The notes under the pieces are model-generated. The model worked only from the letters and a program-made list of their open reading frames with translations. It was not told the DNA's origin and searched no databases. Below are positions 23,851 to 33,186 of a DNA stretch of 46,961 bases, piece by piece (within the stretch, counting starts at the first letter, position 1; each line of letters begins with the position of its first letter). The stretch comes from Deltaproteobacteria bacterium (GTDB taxonomy: Bacteria; Myxococcota; B64-G9), in assembly GCA_016935365.1 (NCBI GenBank), contig JAFGRB010000222.1:1-46961 (forward strand). The letters run 5' to 3'. The position numbers and the translations under genes are program-made.

Positions 23851-26490
23851 GAGTCCGACAGGCTCGCCCAGCCAGCCCGGCAGGCGGCTTCGCCAGAGCG
23901 CCACGGCCGTGGCCCCGCGCAGACCCGGCTCCACCTCGGCGGCCAGCGAGCCGAGCAGTTCGGCCGCCTCGGCCGGCCTCGCGAGGTCCAGCAAGGCCAG
24001 CGCCTCGACCAAGCTGCGCAGCGCCCCGCGGCCAGGGATCGCCGCGAGCTGCTCGACAGCCCGCCCAGCCCGACCCGCCATCCAGTCCTGGATCGCCCGC
24101 TCCAGCCCTGAAGCCTCGGACCGCAGGCCCAGCAGGCTACGCGGGAGCGCGTCAGCCGGATCGATCCGCAGGGCGCGGATATACAGATGTCTGGCCAGCG
24201 CCTCGCGCCCGTCCAGCCAGGCCGCGTGACCGGCAAGCAGCCAGGGGCGCGCCTGGATGCGGCGCGCCAGGGCTGCGCGCCCGGGGTCCGAGCGGACCGT
24301 CGCGCCCAGTGCGGGCACGGCCGGACCGAGCGCGCGCAGCAGATCGTACGTGCTCGCATCCGCACCGCTCTCTCCGGCCGCCCAGAACTCGGCCACGGGT
24401 CGATCATCGGTGTGCCTCGTCGCCCCCTCGATCCAGCGCCTGAGGGAGAGGTCGTCGAGCTGGATCGAGGCGGCCAGCCGGGCTGGATCCTCGAGGCCGA
24501 CCGCGGCCAGATCCGCGCGCAGCGCGTCCGAGCCGTCAAGCCTCCGCGCGACCGCGTCCAGGTCCATGGCGATTGGACGCTCGCTGCCGCACAGAATACC
24601 GAAGTGCAGCGGGCAAGCGTCGAAGACCCACAGCGCGCTGTGAGGAAAGACATCGGCGAAGCCGGCCGCCACCGCGCGCAGGGAGCGGAACGGAGGCTGG
24701 CCTCGAAGCGGCAGCCAGGCCGCGGCGAGGCCCCCCGGGGCGAGACGCGCGCGCACGAGGCGAAAGAAGTCCCGGGTATAGACAGAAGCGTCACCGCGGT
24801 ATGCCAGGTCGGTGCAGTCGTGCACGATGACGTCGTAGCGCCTGTCGCCGAGCTGCAGGAAGCGCCGGGCATCGGCCAGATGCAGGTGAAAACGCTCGTC
24901 TTCGATCTCCACCGCGCCACCCCGCGCGTCGGCCATTCGCTTCGCGGCCCCGAGAACCGCCTGTTCGATCTCGACGCAATCGACGCGCGCAAGCCCCAGA
25001 TGCAGCAGCAAGGAGTACGACGTCCCGCCGGAGCCAAAGCCCACCGTGAGCACCGAGCGGGCGTGGCCGTGCAGCAGCAGGGGCAGGTGCGCCAGGGCCT
25101 TCTGGTCGGTCTGCATCGCCAGGTCGGTGCCGGCCACCGCGATGTTGTCGACGTACAGCCGGCGCACCCCCGGCTGCTCCTCGACCACGGCCACGGTGGA
25201 TGCCGGCCCCTCGGCGTAGTAGACCACCGGCCCGAGCCCATCCGCCCAGACCGGCCCGAGCGCCGCCAGACCTGCGCCTGCGAGCAGAAGTCCACAGGCT
25301 GCACAGGAGATCAGAGCGGCTTGTCTCTGCCGCCCGAAGCCGAGCGAGATGCAGACCGCCCCCAGCGCGGGCAGCCCGGCGAACGCCATCAGCGCCCCGG
25401 ACAGGCCGAGCGCGCCGGCGACAAGCAGCGCCCCGAGCGAGCCCAGCAAGGCGCCGAGTGCGTTGAGACCCAGCAGCCAACCCGCCTGCTGCCCGCCCGG
25501 ATCTTCGCCGCAGGCCCGGCAGGCTGCAGCGAAGACCGCGCCCGAGAAGAAGCTGGCCGGGCCGCAGAGCACGAGCGTGACGAGCAGGTCGCTCGCACCC
25601 AGGGCGCCACCGGTGGGCCGGGGGGCTGCGATCAGCAAGCCGGCGAGAGAGGCGCACAGCCCCGCGCAGCAGAGCAAGGCCGATCGGCTCGCCAGCACCG
25701 CCGCCCTCTCCGGCTTGCAGCGCCCGGCCCACAGCGCGCCCAGGCTCGACGCCCCGACCACCGCTGCCAGCATGGACGTCAATGCGTATGTCGTGGAGCC
25801 GCGAAAGAGCACGAAGGGCAAGATCCGGCTCCAGATCGCCTCGGCGCCCAGCAGGGCTGCGCCCTGGGCTGCCACCGCAAGCAGCAGAACGGCCGGCGGC
25901 CGTCCGGACCGCGCTCGCTCGATGTGCGGATAGGAATCGAGACCGCCCGCGACCAGACAGGTCAGGCCGTACAGACCCTTGATCCCGGCGGCGACCACGA
26001 TGCTCATGAGCAGCCCCAGTCGCTCGACGAGGACGAGACCGGTCAGCAGACAGCCCGCCGTCGCGCCGGCGGCATCCGCCGCATAGAGCACAGCCGGGCG
26101 GCCGCCCTTTCCGCTGCCATCTGCGCTGCGGACCTGGGTGGCCAGCGCGAAGGCCAAGCCCAGGGGCCAGGCGCAGGCCATCACCGCAGCCGTGCCAGCG
26201 GCCAGAGAGAGCCCCGGCACCGCGCGCGCCAGGGCCCAGGGGCCAAAGGCGGCCACCGCACCGGCGAGCTGCGCCAGGCCGAAGGCCCGCATGGGCCGGG
26301 ATACGCGCGCGGCGAGTTGGGCCCCGGCGAGCGAGCCCGCGCACAGACCGGCCATGAAGCCGCCCAGCACGCAGGCGTTCGCCAGGGCTGTCGAGCCGAG
26401 CGCTGCGGCCATGGTGCGCATCCAGACCAGCTCGAGCGCAAGGGCGCATGCGGCCGACAGGCTATAGGCGGCGATAAAAGCGAACCTCAT
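23830..26490 (-). CDS. Membrane-spanning spermidine synthase-like (MFS/SAM-binding) fusion protein
   Basis: About 886 residues. The N-terminal ~420 residues have around 12 membrane helices. The next ~230 form a spermidine-synthase-like Rossmann domain: VLTVGFGSGGTSYSLLLHL is the SAM-binding loop, VDCVEIEQAVLGAA the acidic ribose contact, and DARRFLQLGDRRYDVIVHD the later motif. The C-terminal ~200 residues are helical and TPR-like. Such fusions are widespread in delta-proteobacteria; the acceptor is unknown and no adjacent polyamine gene exists, so true spermidine synthesis is doubtful. The ATG at 26490 was chosen; a TTG at 26499 with GGAG 3 nt upstream is an alternative. Confidence 0.75.
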   Translation of the reverse strand: MRFAFIAAYSLSAACALALELVWMRTMAAALGSTALANACVLGGFMAGLCAGSLAGAQLAARVSRPMRAFGLAQLAGAVAAFGPWALARAVPGLSLAAGTAAVMACAWPLGLAFALATQVRSADGSGKGGRPAVLYAADAAGATAGCLLTGLVLVERLGLLMSIVVAAGIKGLYGLTCLVAGGLDSYPHIERARSGRPPAVLLLAVAAQGAALLGAEAIWSRILPFVLFRGSTTYALTSMLAAVVGASSLGALWAGRCKPERAAVLASRSALLCCAGLCASLAGLLIAAPRPTGGALGASDLLVTLVLCGPASFFSGAVFAAACRACGEDPGGQQAGWLLGLNALGALLGSLGALLVAGALGLSGALMAFAGLPALGAVCISLGFGRQRQAALISCAACGLLLAGAGLAALGPVWADGLGPVVYYAEGPASTVAVVEEQPGVRRLYVDNIAVAGTDLAMQTDQKALAHLPLLLHGHARSVLTVGFGSGGTSYSLLLHLGLARVDCVEIEQAVLGAAKRMADARGGAVEIEDERFHLHLADARRFLQLGDRRYDVIVHDCTDLAYRGDASVYTRDFFRLVRARLAPGGLAAAWLPLRGQPPFRSLRAVAAGFADVFPHSALWVFDACPLHFGILCGSERPIAMDLDAVARRLDGSDALRADLAAVGLEDPARLAASIQLDDLSLRRWIEGATRHTDDRPVAEFWAAGESGADASTYDLLRALGPAVPALGATVRSDPGRAALARRIQARPWLLAGHAAWLDGREALARHLYIRALRIDPADALPRSLLGLRSEASGLERAIQDWMAGRAGRAVEQLAAIPGRGALRSLVEALALLDLARPAEAAELLGSLAAEVEPGLRGATAVALWRSRLPGWLGEPVGLLTSGGL

Positions 26491-26522
26491 GGCGGCCAAA
26501 GGCTCCAGATTGTCGTTCTCGT

Positions 26523-26571
26523 TTGCCGTGCTCGACCCACCCGTGATATCATTTTATCCGGGATGATATCA
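26523..26571 (+). promoter_or_regulatory. Promoter with tandem palindromic operator of the toxin-antitoxin pair
   Basis: TTGCCG (26523-26528), 18-nt spacer, TATCAT (26547-26552). Two identical 8-bp palindromes, TGATATCA, lie at 26544-26551 and 26564-26571, 20 bp centre to centre (about two helix turns). The first overlaps the -10 box. This is what autorepression by ribbon-helix-helix dimers bound side by side would need. Confidence 0.6.
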
Positions 26572-26582
26572 AGGAGCTCTCC

Positions 26583-26813
26583 ATGGTCAGAACGGTCATT
26601 TCCCTGGACGAGGAAGACAAGAAATGGCTCGACGAGATATCCAGCCAGGAAGGGATTCCCATGACGAAGATCATCCAGAGAGCGGTCAAGCTACTGCGAG
26701 AGCGCGAGCGACGCCGGGGTGCAACCCTGGAGGATCTGCTGCAGCGAACGATGGGGATCTGGACCCGAGGGGATGGGTTGCAGTATCAGGAGGCCATTCG
26801 CGATGAGTGGTGA
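26583..26813 (+). CDS. Ribbon-helix-helix antitoxin (VapB-like)
   Basis: 76 residues. The N-terminal MVRTVISLDEEDKKWLDEIS is the beta strand and first helix of a CopG/MetJ-type ribbon-helix-helix domain; PMTKIIQRAVKLLRER is the second helix. The C-terminal tail (about 45-76) would wrap the toxin. It overlaps the PIN gene by 11 bp, typical of vapBC. It probably represses its own promoter through the TGATATCA sites. Local base use is slightly more AT-rich than the flanks. Confidence 0.82.
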   Translation: MVRTVISLDEEDKKWLDEISSQEGIPMTKIIQRAVKLLRERERRRGATLEDLLQRTMGIWTRGDGLQYQEAIRDEW

Positions 26814-27180
26814 GCGGGTTCTTCTCGACTCGGTCATTCTCATCGATCATTTCAACGGGCTGGAGGCGGCCACCTCGTTCATTCGCAGCGTGGCCGACAA
26901 GGCCGCCATCTCGCCCATTTCCCGCGCCGAGGTTCTCACCGGCTTCGACACCGCTGACGAGGATGCCGCTCGCTCACTCCTCGATCACTTTGTCCAGATC
27001 CAGATAGACGCACCGGTGGCCGATCTGGCGGCCAGGCTCCGCCGTGAGCACCGCTGGAAGCTCCCGGACGCCATCCAGGCAGCCGTGGCCATTCATCACG
27101 GGCTGCTGCTCATCACCCGCGACGCGAAGGACTTTGCGCCCGGGCGACACAGCTTCGTGCGCATCCCGTACCGGGTCTAA
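26803..27180 (+). CDS. PIN-domain ribonuclease toxin (VapC-like)
   Basis: 125 residues. The four acidic residues of the PIN metal site are present: D9 (LLDSVILIDHF), E43 (SRAEVLTGF), D89 (LPDAIQAAV) and D107 (ITRDAKDF). PIN toxins cleave tRNA or rRNA in a Mg/Mn-dependent way to halt growth. The ATG at 26803 lies inside the antitoxin gene. Its stop overlaps the tatC stop on the opposite strand by 4 bp. The target RNA cannot be read from sequence. Confidence 0.85.
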   Translation: MSGERVLLDSVILIDHFNGLEAATSFIRSVADKAAISPISRAEVLTGFDTADEDAARSLLDHFVQIQIDAPVADLAARLRREHRWKLPDAIQAAVAIHHGLLLITRDAKDFAPGRHSFVRIPYRV

Positions 27181-27929
27181 TCCGCACTGGCTCCGCCAGT
27201 CCTCTTTTCCTTGCGCCAATGTACCAGACGCGCTGCCAGCACGCCGAGCTCGAAGAGCACGTACATGGGCAATGCCATGATGGTCTGGTTGAACACGTCC
27301 ACGGTGGGGGTGAGGATCGCAGCGATGACGAATGAGAACAGCAGCACGTACTTCCGATAGCGGGCCAGCGTCTCGGGACGGATCAAGCCGAGCGTGGCGA
27401 TCAGGAAGGTCAGCACCGGCGTCTCGAAGACCAGCCCGAAGGCCAGGATGAAGGTGGCCGAGTTCGACAGGTAGCTCTTGAGCGACAGGATGATCCGGGT
27501 CTTCTCCGCCATCTGGGTGAGAGAGAAAGCAGCCGCCTTGGGCAGCACCACGAAGTAGCAGAAGGCCGCCCCGCCCAGAAAGAAGCACGTCGCCACGAGG
27601 ATGAAGGGGATGGCCAACCTGCGCTCACGCGGCCTGAGGCCCGGCGAGACGAACCACCACAGCTGCCAGAACACGATCGGGCTTGCCAGGATGATCCCGC
27701 CGATGAGCCCCAGCTTGAGCTTGTAGAAGATGGGCTCGAAGATGCCGAGGTAGACCGGATCGCTGTCGGCCGGCAGCAGTCCCTCGATCGGCAGCCGCAG
27801 CGCCCAGTCCAGCTGGTCGGCGAAGGCGAAGGCGATCCCGAAGCCCCCCATCACGGCGATGCCCGAGACCATCAGGGCACGCCGCAGCTCGGCCAGATGA
27901 CCGGTGAAGGTGAGTCGCTTCTCGTCCAT
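27177..27929 (-). CDS. tatC: Sec-independent protein translocase TatC
   Basis: 250 residues, six predicted membrane helices. The conserved N-terminal HLAELRRAL is at 11-19, followed by the periplasmic GIFEPIFYKLKLGLIGG segment, the TatC consensus around F-x-E-P. It receives twin-arginine signal peptides in the inner membrane. It begins 10 bp after the chemoreceptor stop on the same strand, so it may be the last gene of that transcript. tatA/tatB are not seen nearby. There is no clear ribosome-binding site. Confidence 0.93.
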   Translation of the reverse strand: MDEKRLTFTGHLAELRRALMVSGIAVMGGFGIAFAFADQLDWALRLPIEGLLPADSDPVYLGIFEPIFYKLKLGLIGGIILASPIVFWQLWWFVSPGLRPRERRLAIPFILVATCFFLGGAAFCYFVVLPKAAAFSLTQMAEKTRIILSLKSYLSNSATFILAFGLVFETPVLTFLIATLGLIRPETLARYRKYVLLFSFVIAAILTPTVDVFNQTIMALPMYVLFELGVLAARLVHWRKEKRTGGASAD

Positions 27930-27939
27930 GGGTTCGCGG

Positions 27940-30090
27940 TCAGAGCGTGAAGCGGGATATGGCCTTCCGCAGCAGATCGGCCTGCTCGGCCACGGCGGAA
28001 ACCGTGGCCTTCATCCTGCCCATGGATGCGGAATGGTGCTCGGCGATCTCCTTGATCCGCTCCATGGCCTTCATGATCTGCTCCGCCCCCCGCGCCTGCT
28101 CCCGCTGGGCGCGATTGAGATGGTTGACCATCTCGGAGATGTTCTCGATGGCCAGGGTGATCTGCTTGCTACCCCGGGCTTGCTCCCGGCTCGAGCCGTG
28201 CACGTGCTTGGTGATGTCGCGCATCCTGTCGGCCGAGCTCATGATCTGCTCGGAGCCCCTCGCCTGCTCGGCGGTCGAGTCGGCGATCTTGTGCACGGTC
28301 TCGGCGATCCGCTGGATCGAAGAGGTCACCTCCTTGGAGCTCCGCGCCTGCTCCACTGTGGCCCGGGCGATCTCTCGCGCCATGCGCGTGGACTTGGTGC
28401 TGCTGTCGAGGATCTTTCGCAAGGCGCTCTCCGCCTCGGCCGAGAGGGTCACGCCCTCATCCACGCTCTCCATTCCACGGTGCATGGCCCCGATCACGTT
28501 CTTGGTCTCGGTCTGAACCGACTGGATCAGGCCGGCGATCTCGCTGGTGGAAGCGGCGGTCCGCTCGGCCAGATCCTTGATCTCGTCCGCCACCACGGCA
28601 AAGCCCTTGCCGCGCTCTCCGGCCTGGGCGGCGATGATCGCAGCGTTGAGGGCCAGCAGATTGGTCTGCTCGGCCACGTCGTCGATGACGGTCAGGACCT
28701 GCCCGATGGCCTGGACTTTCTTGCCCAGTGAGGCCATGACCGAGAAGGCCTGACGTGTGGAGTCGTTGATCCTGTTGATGCCCTGTATCGTCTGCTTGAC
28801 GGCCTCGGCGCCATGCTCCGCGTCCAGGCGTACCTCCTCGCTCAGCTCCGCGGTCAGGTTCGCGTTCGTCTCGACTTCGGAGATGGAAACGTCCATCTCT
28901 CGCATGGTCGCCGAGGTCTGCTCGGTCGCGGCCGACAGATCGCCCGTGCTGCGCGCCACCTCCTTGACGGACCGGGTCATCTGCTCGATGCTGACCGTGG
29001 TCTGCTCCACGCTTGCAGCCAGCGCGTGGATGTTGTCGGCCATCTCGTCGTTCGTGGCTGCCATTTCGAGGATGGAGCTCGAGCTCTCCTCGGCGCTGCC
29101 GGCCAGCACCTCGACGTTCTCGGCGATCCCGCGAATGGAGATCAGCATCTCCGACATGGCCGTGGAGGTGTCATCGACCGATGCCACCTGGTGGGTGGCG
29201 CCCTCCACGACTTCTCGCGTGTGGTCCGTGATCTGGTCGACCGCCTGTGCGAGCTTGCTGGAGACAGAAGAGATCTTCTGCATCATGTCGTTGAGGTTGC
29301 TGCTGATGCGATTGAGCTCGAAGGCGATGACTCCGATCTCGTCCTGACCGACCTCGAGCACGCCTCCGCTCAGGTCGCCGGAGGAGATGTTGCGCGCTGC
29401 GGCCAGCATGGTCTTCACCCGCCGGTTGATCCGATCGGACGCCAGGAAGAGCAACACGATGAAGGCCAGAAAGACGCCCGACAGCACGGCGATCAGGGTC
29501 AGCAGGACGCTGAGCTTCTGGCTCTCGAGCTCCTCCGTGCTCAGGCCCATGCAGACGTATCCCGCGATCGCGGGCTGGGCCTTGCCGCCGACGTCGACCG
29601 AGGCGCCAGCTGCGCTATCCTCGCCCACCGCGTCGTAGCCCCCCCCGACGCGCACAGGCTCCGAGAAGCCCAGGACGCCCTCCTGCTCTACCGGGACGCC
29701 CAGATTGATCAAGTGGTGTTCGATCAGCCTCTCCAGGTCCATGCGGCGCCGCAGCTGGCTCGCCAGCACGTGGTAAGCCGGGCGACCCGAGGTCTCCTCC
29801 TTGACGATGATGAACGCGTACTCGATCTCCGGGTTCTGCTCCATGAGGCGAATGATGCGCCCGAGCGCCTCGGACGACTGTCTGGCCACCACGTCATATG
29901 AGCTGGACGCGGCGAGGTTGCGGGTGATGACGGCGCCTCTGGCTCGAAAGGCGGCCATGAGCTGCTCGGCGACCCGATCGTAGACCAGGCTGGTCACCAC
30001 CAGCATCATGAGCGCCAGCGTGCAGGCCATCAACAGCATCGCCTTGGTGCGCAAGCTCTGGCTCTTCATCCATCGAGTCCTGGCGCTCAT
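27940..30090 (-). CDS. Methyl-accepting chemotaxis protein with four tandem 28-residue repeats
   Basis: 716 residues, ATG with GAGGAG. There is a membrane helix near 17-38, a periplasmic sensor of ~155 residues, a second helix near 195-217, HAMP, then a long helical signalling domain. The hairpin tip reads [27 protein letters not shown]; in most receptors the central part is AAIEAARAGE, so Glu and Arg are replaced by Ile and Gln. Residues 580-691 hold four 28-residue repeats, each starting EQAR(S/G), extending the coiled coil by 16 heptads. It is 49 bp downstream of the binding-protein gene, which is likely to present its ligand. It probably works with CheA/CheW encoded elsewhere. Confidence 0.9.
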   Translation of the reverse strand: MSARTRWMKSQSLRTKAMLLMACTLALMMLVVTSLVYDRVAEQLMAAFRARGAVITRNLAASSSYDVVARQSSEALGRIIRLMEQNPEIEYAFIIVKEETSGRPAYHVLASQLRRRMDLERLIEHHLINLGVPVEQEGVLGFSEPVRVGGGYDAVGEDSAAGASVDVGGKAQPAIAGYVCMGLSTEELESQKLSVLLTLIAVLSGVFLAFIVLLFLASDRINRRVKTMLAAARNISSGDLSGGVLEVGQDEIGVIAFELNRISSNLNDMMQKISSVSSKLAQAVDQITDHTREVVEGATHQVASVDDTSTAMSEMLISIRGIAENVEVLAGSAEESSSSILEMAATNDEMADNIHALAASVEQTTVSIEQMTRSVKEVARSTGDLSAATEQTSATMREMDVSISEVETNANLTAELSEEVRLDAEHGAEAVKQTIQGINRINDSTRQAFSVMASLGKKVQAIGQVLTVIDDVAEQTNLLALNAAIIAAQAGERGKGFAVVADEIKDLAERTAASTSEIAGLIQSVQTETKNVIGAMHRGMESVDEGVTLSAEAESALRKILDSSTKSTRMAREIARATVEQARSSKEVTSSIQRIAETVHKIADSTAEQARGSEQIMSSADRMRDITKHVHGSSREQARGSKQITLAIENISEMVNHLNRAQREQARGAEQIMKAMERIKEIAEHHSASMGRMKATVSAVAEQADLLRKAISRFTL
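28018..28353 (-). repeat. Four tandem 28-codon repeats in the chemoreceptor gene
   Basis: Residues 580-607, 608-635, 636-663 and 664-691 begin [24 protein letters not shown] and EQARGAEQ. 28 residues is exactly four heptads, so each copy keeps the coiled-coil register. The copies have diverged (for example only the first begins EQARSS), indicating old duplications. Confidence 0.75.
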
Positions 30091-30139
30091 GTTCTCCTCG
30101 TCCTGTCCGCGCTGCGTGGCTCGAAAAGCACCATCGGGA

Positions 30140-31072
30140 TCACCTGTCCATCTTCATGACTTCTGCATCGTCGAGCAGCTCTTTCGGCACCTGCAAGCCG
30201 GCCATTCGCGCTGCGCGGAGGTTGATGCTCAGATGGCCTCTCGGCGTCTGGATCGGGAGGACCGCCGGGCTGGCCCCGCTGAGGATCTTCAATACGAGGC
30301 CCGCGGCGATTCGACCCTGCTCGCGGTAGCTGGAGGAAAACGCGCACAGCGCCCCCTTGGCGACAAATTGGTCCGAGTAGGCCAGCACGAGCATCTTCTG
30401 GCTGTGCTGAAGCAGCACGGTCCGCTCGAAGAAGCTCCGGGTCATCACCGTCGCGTCGCGAAGCAACCACAGGCCATCGCAGTCGGATGGAATCGACGCC
30501 AGGGCCGCGGGCGCTTCCGAGCTGCCATTGACCGTCTTCTCCATGAGCTCGATCTCGAGCCTTCGGGCTTCCAGGCGCGCCGCCTTCACGAACCTTCCGC
30601 TGCGTTTCGGGTCATAGATCAGGCCCAGACGCTTGAGTGACGGAGCGAGTCGTTTGAATGCGCGCAGCTGCGATCCGGGTGCGGGCTCGAGGAAGACGCC
30701 GGTCGTGTTGCCGGTCTTGAGCTTGTTGCCCTTGGGATTGTTCGCCATGCAGAAGACGATCGGCACGTCCCTGATCCGATCGACGAGCAAGCGAGAAGCC
30801 GGCAAGCCCACCGCCAGGATCACTCTGGGCTTGGCTCGTCGAAGCTTGTCGATCAGCGCGTCCGATTCATGCTCGCCTTCCATGTCCAGCCTGGGGTGGG
30901 GCTGCTCATAGACCTCGGCAAAACCGGCGACCGCCTCCTGGTACAAGCGCGAGCCGGGAGACTCGACCACGATGACATCGGCGGCCAGCGCGGCGTGTGC
31001 GACGACCAAGCCGACCAGCGTGGCCGCACAGCGCAATGGGCTGCGAGCCGTTTGGCGGGCGGGAGCGAACAA
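30140..31072 (-). CDS. Periplasmic ABC substrate-binding-like protein (ABC_sub_bind family)
   Basis: 310 residues. A signal peptide ends ALAAD. The mature protein follows the ABC_sub_bind (TrpX-type) pattern, with Rossmann-like lobes: [43 protein letters not shown] and [23 protein letters not shown]. The start was placed at TTG 31072 because CCGGAG lies 5 nt upstream and the promoter's -10 box is at 31111; a TTG at 31096 would leave only about 8 nt of leader. No permease or ATPase gene is adjacent; the neighbour is a chemoreceptor, which suggests sensing rather than uptake. Confidence 0.78.
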   Translation of the reverse strand: MFAPARQTARSPLRCAATLVGLVVAHAALAADVIVVESPGSRLYQEAVAGFAEVYEQPHPRLDMEGEHESDALIDKLRRAKPRVILAVGLPASRLLVDRIRDVPIVFCMANNPKGNKLKTGNTTGVFLEPAPGSQLRAFKRLAPSLKRLGLIYDPKRSGRFVKAARLEARRLEIELMEKTVNGSSEAPAALASIPSDCDGLWLLRDATVMTRSFFERTVLLQHSQKMLVLAYSDQFVAKGALCAFSSSYREQGRIAAGLVLKILSGASPAVLPIQTPRGHLSINLRAARMAGLQVPKELLDDAEVMKMDR

Positions 31073-31110
31073 GGGCACTCCGGCAACGGCGGTCAAAAAA
31101 TCGTCGAAAA

Positions 31111-31139
31111 AGAATACGTTAGCGCACAGGGGGTGTCAA
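31111..31139 (-). promoter_or_regulatory. Consensus-like promoter of the binding-protein/chemoreceptor operon
   Basis: Minus strand: TTGACA (31134-31139), exactly 17 nt, TATTCT (31111-31116). It lies in the 90-bp gap between the FHA gene stop (31163) and the start at 31072. Confidence 0.72.
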
Positions 31140-31162
31140 GGATTTCACCCGCGTGCTCCGGG

Positions 31163-33148
31163 CTAGAAGCCTTCCCCGGAGCTGTCGACGCCGCCGATCG
31201 CCGCGCCCTGGATCTTGCTGATCAGCTTCGTGCACTTGCCGTGGTAGATGTTGCGCTTGTCCACCATACCGAGCACGGTCTTGCAGTGCCGCACGGCTTT
31301 CTCCGGATTGGAGCCCTTGATCACGTAGGCCGTCTCGTAGAACTTCTTGGCTTCCATCTCCAGCTTGCGCAGCCTTTCGATGGCTGTGGGCAGCTTCTTG
31401 TACTCGAGCACGTGGGTGTAGGCCTGGAAGGCCTTGTCGTACTTGTTGCGGGTGTGGGCGTCGACGCCCATGACGAAGTAGACCTTGGCCAGCCGACCGC
31501 GCAGGTTCTCGTTGATCTTGCCCTTGCCTCCACCCAGCTTCTTGTCCAGCTCGAACGCTTTTCGCAAGAACTTGATCGCCTGGGCGCTCTGGCCGGCGTT
31601 CTTGGCCATCTCGTTGCCCCGCTCGTAGAACGAATTGAACTGCTTGAGCTTCTTGATTCCGTCCTCGCTCACGCCCGACGACGCGGCCAGCGAAATGGCC
31701 ACGTCCAGCTTGGCGTTGCGGTAGGATACGAGCGACTCGCCCACCAGCAAGAACTCGGACTTGGGCTTGATTGGGGTCTTGGGTTTGACAGGCTGGCGAT
31801 GCGTGACGTGAACGGGCTTGGATTTCTGCAGCCCCTTGTCGGCCTGATCCCGGATCTCGATCGCCACCGCGTCCTCTGGATTGGCCTGCAGCATGGCCAG
31901 GGCGATGTTCTTGGCCTCCTCGAAGCGCTTCTCGCTGAGCGCGATCCGCGCCTTGTCCTGCTGGGCGCGCCGCCAGGCCTCCTCGATCTCCTGCTTGAGC
32001 TGCTTGACCGTCTCGATCTGCATGCTGTCGGCCGACACGCTCGCGAGGAGCTTCAGCGCCTCCTCGTGCTCGTTCGCTTCCATTTTCTGGCGCGCTTCCT
32101 GGATGTGGCTCGCGACGGCTGCCTCGTGCTGGATGGTGGTCTTGTACTCCTGGACCTCCTGGTCGTCCGGCATCTCCTTGGCCACCTGGCGGATGAGCTG
32201 CACGGCTTCCAGCCACTTCTCCTCCCGGGCCAGGGCCTTGACCTTGTCGAAGTCCGCCCTCGCCTTCTCGGCTGCCTTCTCGGCCAGCTGCTGGGCTGCG
32301 ATCTCCTGCGCCGTGGGGCCCTTCGGTGCGGGGGGCGTGAAGACGACGAACTTGACCACCACAGCCAGCAGGAGCAGCACGACCACGCCGCCGCCGAGCA
32401 TCAGCATCTTCTTGCGCTTGCCGGCCCCCGGACCGACGACCGCACCGGTCACGCTCGTGCCGCTGCCGGTCAAGCCGGAGGCGGGCAGCATCTGCGTCTT
32501 GTCCGCCGTGGCCGGCTCGGCCGCCCCACCCGCTCCGGGGGCGGAGAAGGTGATGGCCGCGTCGCCGACCTCGATCAGATCTCCATCGTAGAGCAGCTCT
32601 TCCTTGATGCGCGCCTCATTGAGAAACGTGCCGTTGCCCGAGTCCTGATCGACGACGTACCAACCGTCGGCCCGCTTCTCGATCACCGCGTGCTGCCGCG
32701 AGACCAGCTGATCCGGCAGAACCACGTCGCAGTCCGGCGAGCGACCGATGACGAATCGCTCCGAGACGACCTCGACATCCGAGGTGCCGTCTGCGGTCTC
32801 GATCGTCAGCACCGGCACCTCCTCTCCTTCTCCGTCGGACGCCAGGATCTGCGTCTTGCTGTCGAGCGGCGCCCCCTCCTCGGCGACGGGCAGCGAGCCC
32901 ACCATCGTCTTGCCGGTATCGAGCCCCTCGGCCGGACCGTCGAAGACCAAGGCATCGTCTTGGACCGTCTCCAGCTCCTCGGCGGCCTCGGCCTCCTCGT
33001 AGTCGTCGTCGAGATCCTCGTAGTCGTCGTCGTACTCCTCGTAGTCCTCCTCGCCGGCCTCCTCGAAGTCCTCGGCCCCGAGCGCTTCCATCTCGTCGTC
33101 GGTGATGGGTTCCTCGGTCGGTTTGCGTCTTCTCGATTTCTGGACCAT
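31163..33148 (-). CDS. FHA-domain membrane protein with C-terminal TPR-like helices
   Basis: About 661 residues from ATG 33148 (GAGG, 33157-33160, 8 nt upstream; a GTG at 33157 lacks a ribosome-binding site). The N-terminus is basic, then strongly acidic (EEDYEEYDDDYEDLDDDYEE). The FHA domain follows: RFVIGRSPDCDVVLPD, VSRQHAVIEK and SGNGTFLNEAR contain the Gly-Arg, Ser-Arg-x-His and Asn-Gly residues that bind phosphothreonine. One membrane helix (KKMLMLGGGVVVLLLLAVVVK) is followed by ~350 residues of charged helical, TPR-like sequence that would lie in the periplasm. It begins 38 bp after the PBP1A gene on the same strand, so cell-wall regulation by phosphorylation is plausible. Confidence 0.82.
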   Translation of the reverse strand: MVQKSRRRKPTEEPITDDEMEALGAEDFEEAGEEDYEEYDDDYEDLDDDYEEAEAAEELETVQDDALVFDGPAEGLDTGKTMVGSLPVAEEGAPLDSKTQILASDGEGEEVPVLTIETADGTSDVEVVSERFVIGRSPDCDVVLPDQLVSRQHAVIEKRADGWYVVDQDSGNGTFLNEARIKEELLYDGDLIEVGDAAITFSAPGAGGAAEPATADKTQMLPASGLTGSGTSVTGAVVGPGAGKRKKMLMLGGGVVVLLLLAVVVKFVVFTPPAPKGPTAQEIAAQQLAEKAAEKARADFDKVKALAREEKWLEAVQLIRQVAKEMPDDQEVQEYKTTIQHEAAVASHIQEARQKMEANEHEEALKLLASVSADSMQIETVKQLKQEIEEAWRRAQQDKARIALSEKRFEEAKNIALAMLQANPEDAVAIEIRDQADKGLQKSKPVHVTHRQPVKPKTPIKPKSEFLLVGESLVSYRNAKLDVAISLAASSGVSEDGIKKLKQFNSFYERGNEMAKNAGQSAQAIKFLRKAFELDKKLGGGKGKINENLRGRLAKVYFVMGVDAHTRNKYDKAFQAYTHVLEYKKLPTAIERLRKLEMEAKKFYETAYVIKGSNPEKAVRHCKTVLGMVDKRNIYHGKCTKLISKIQGAAIGGVDSSGEGF

Positions 33149-33186
33149 CGGCGACACCTCGGTATGAGTTCCGATCGAAAACCAAC

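Noticed and set aside
23830-26490. True spermidine synthase
   Set aside because: The SAM-binding motif is present but the fused membrane half and lack of polyamine genes nearby make a specific call unsafe.
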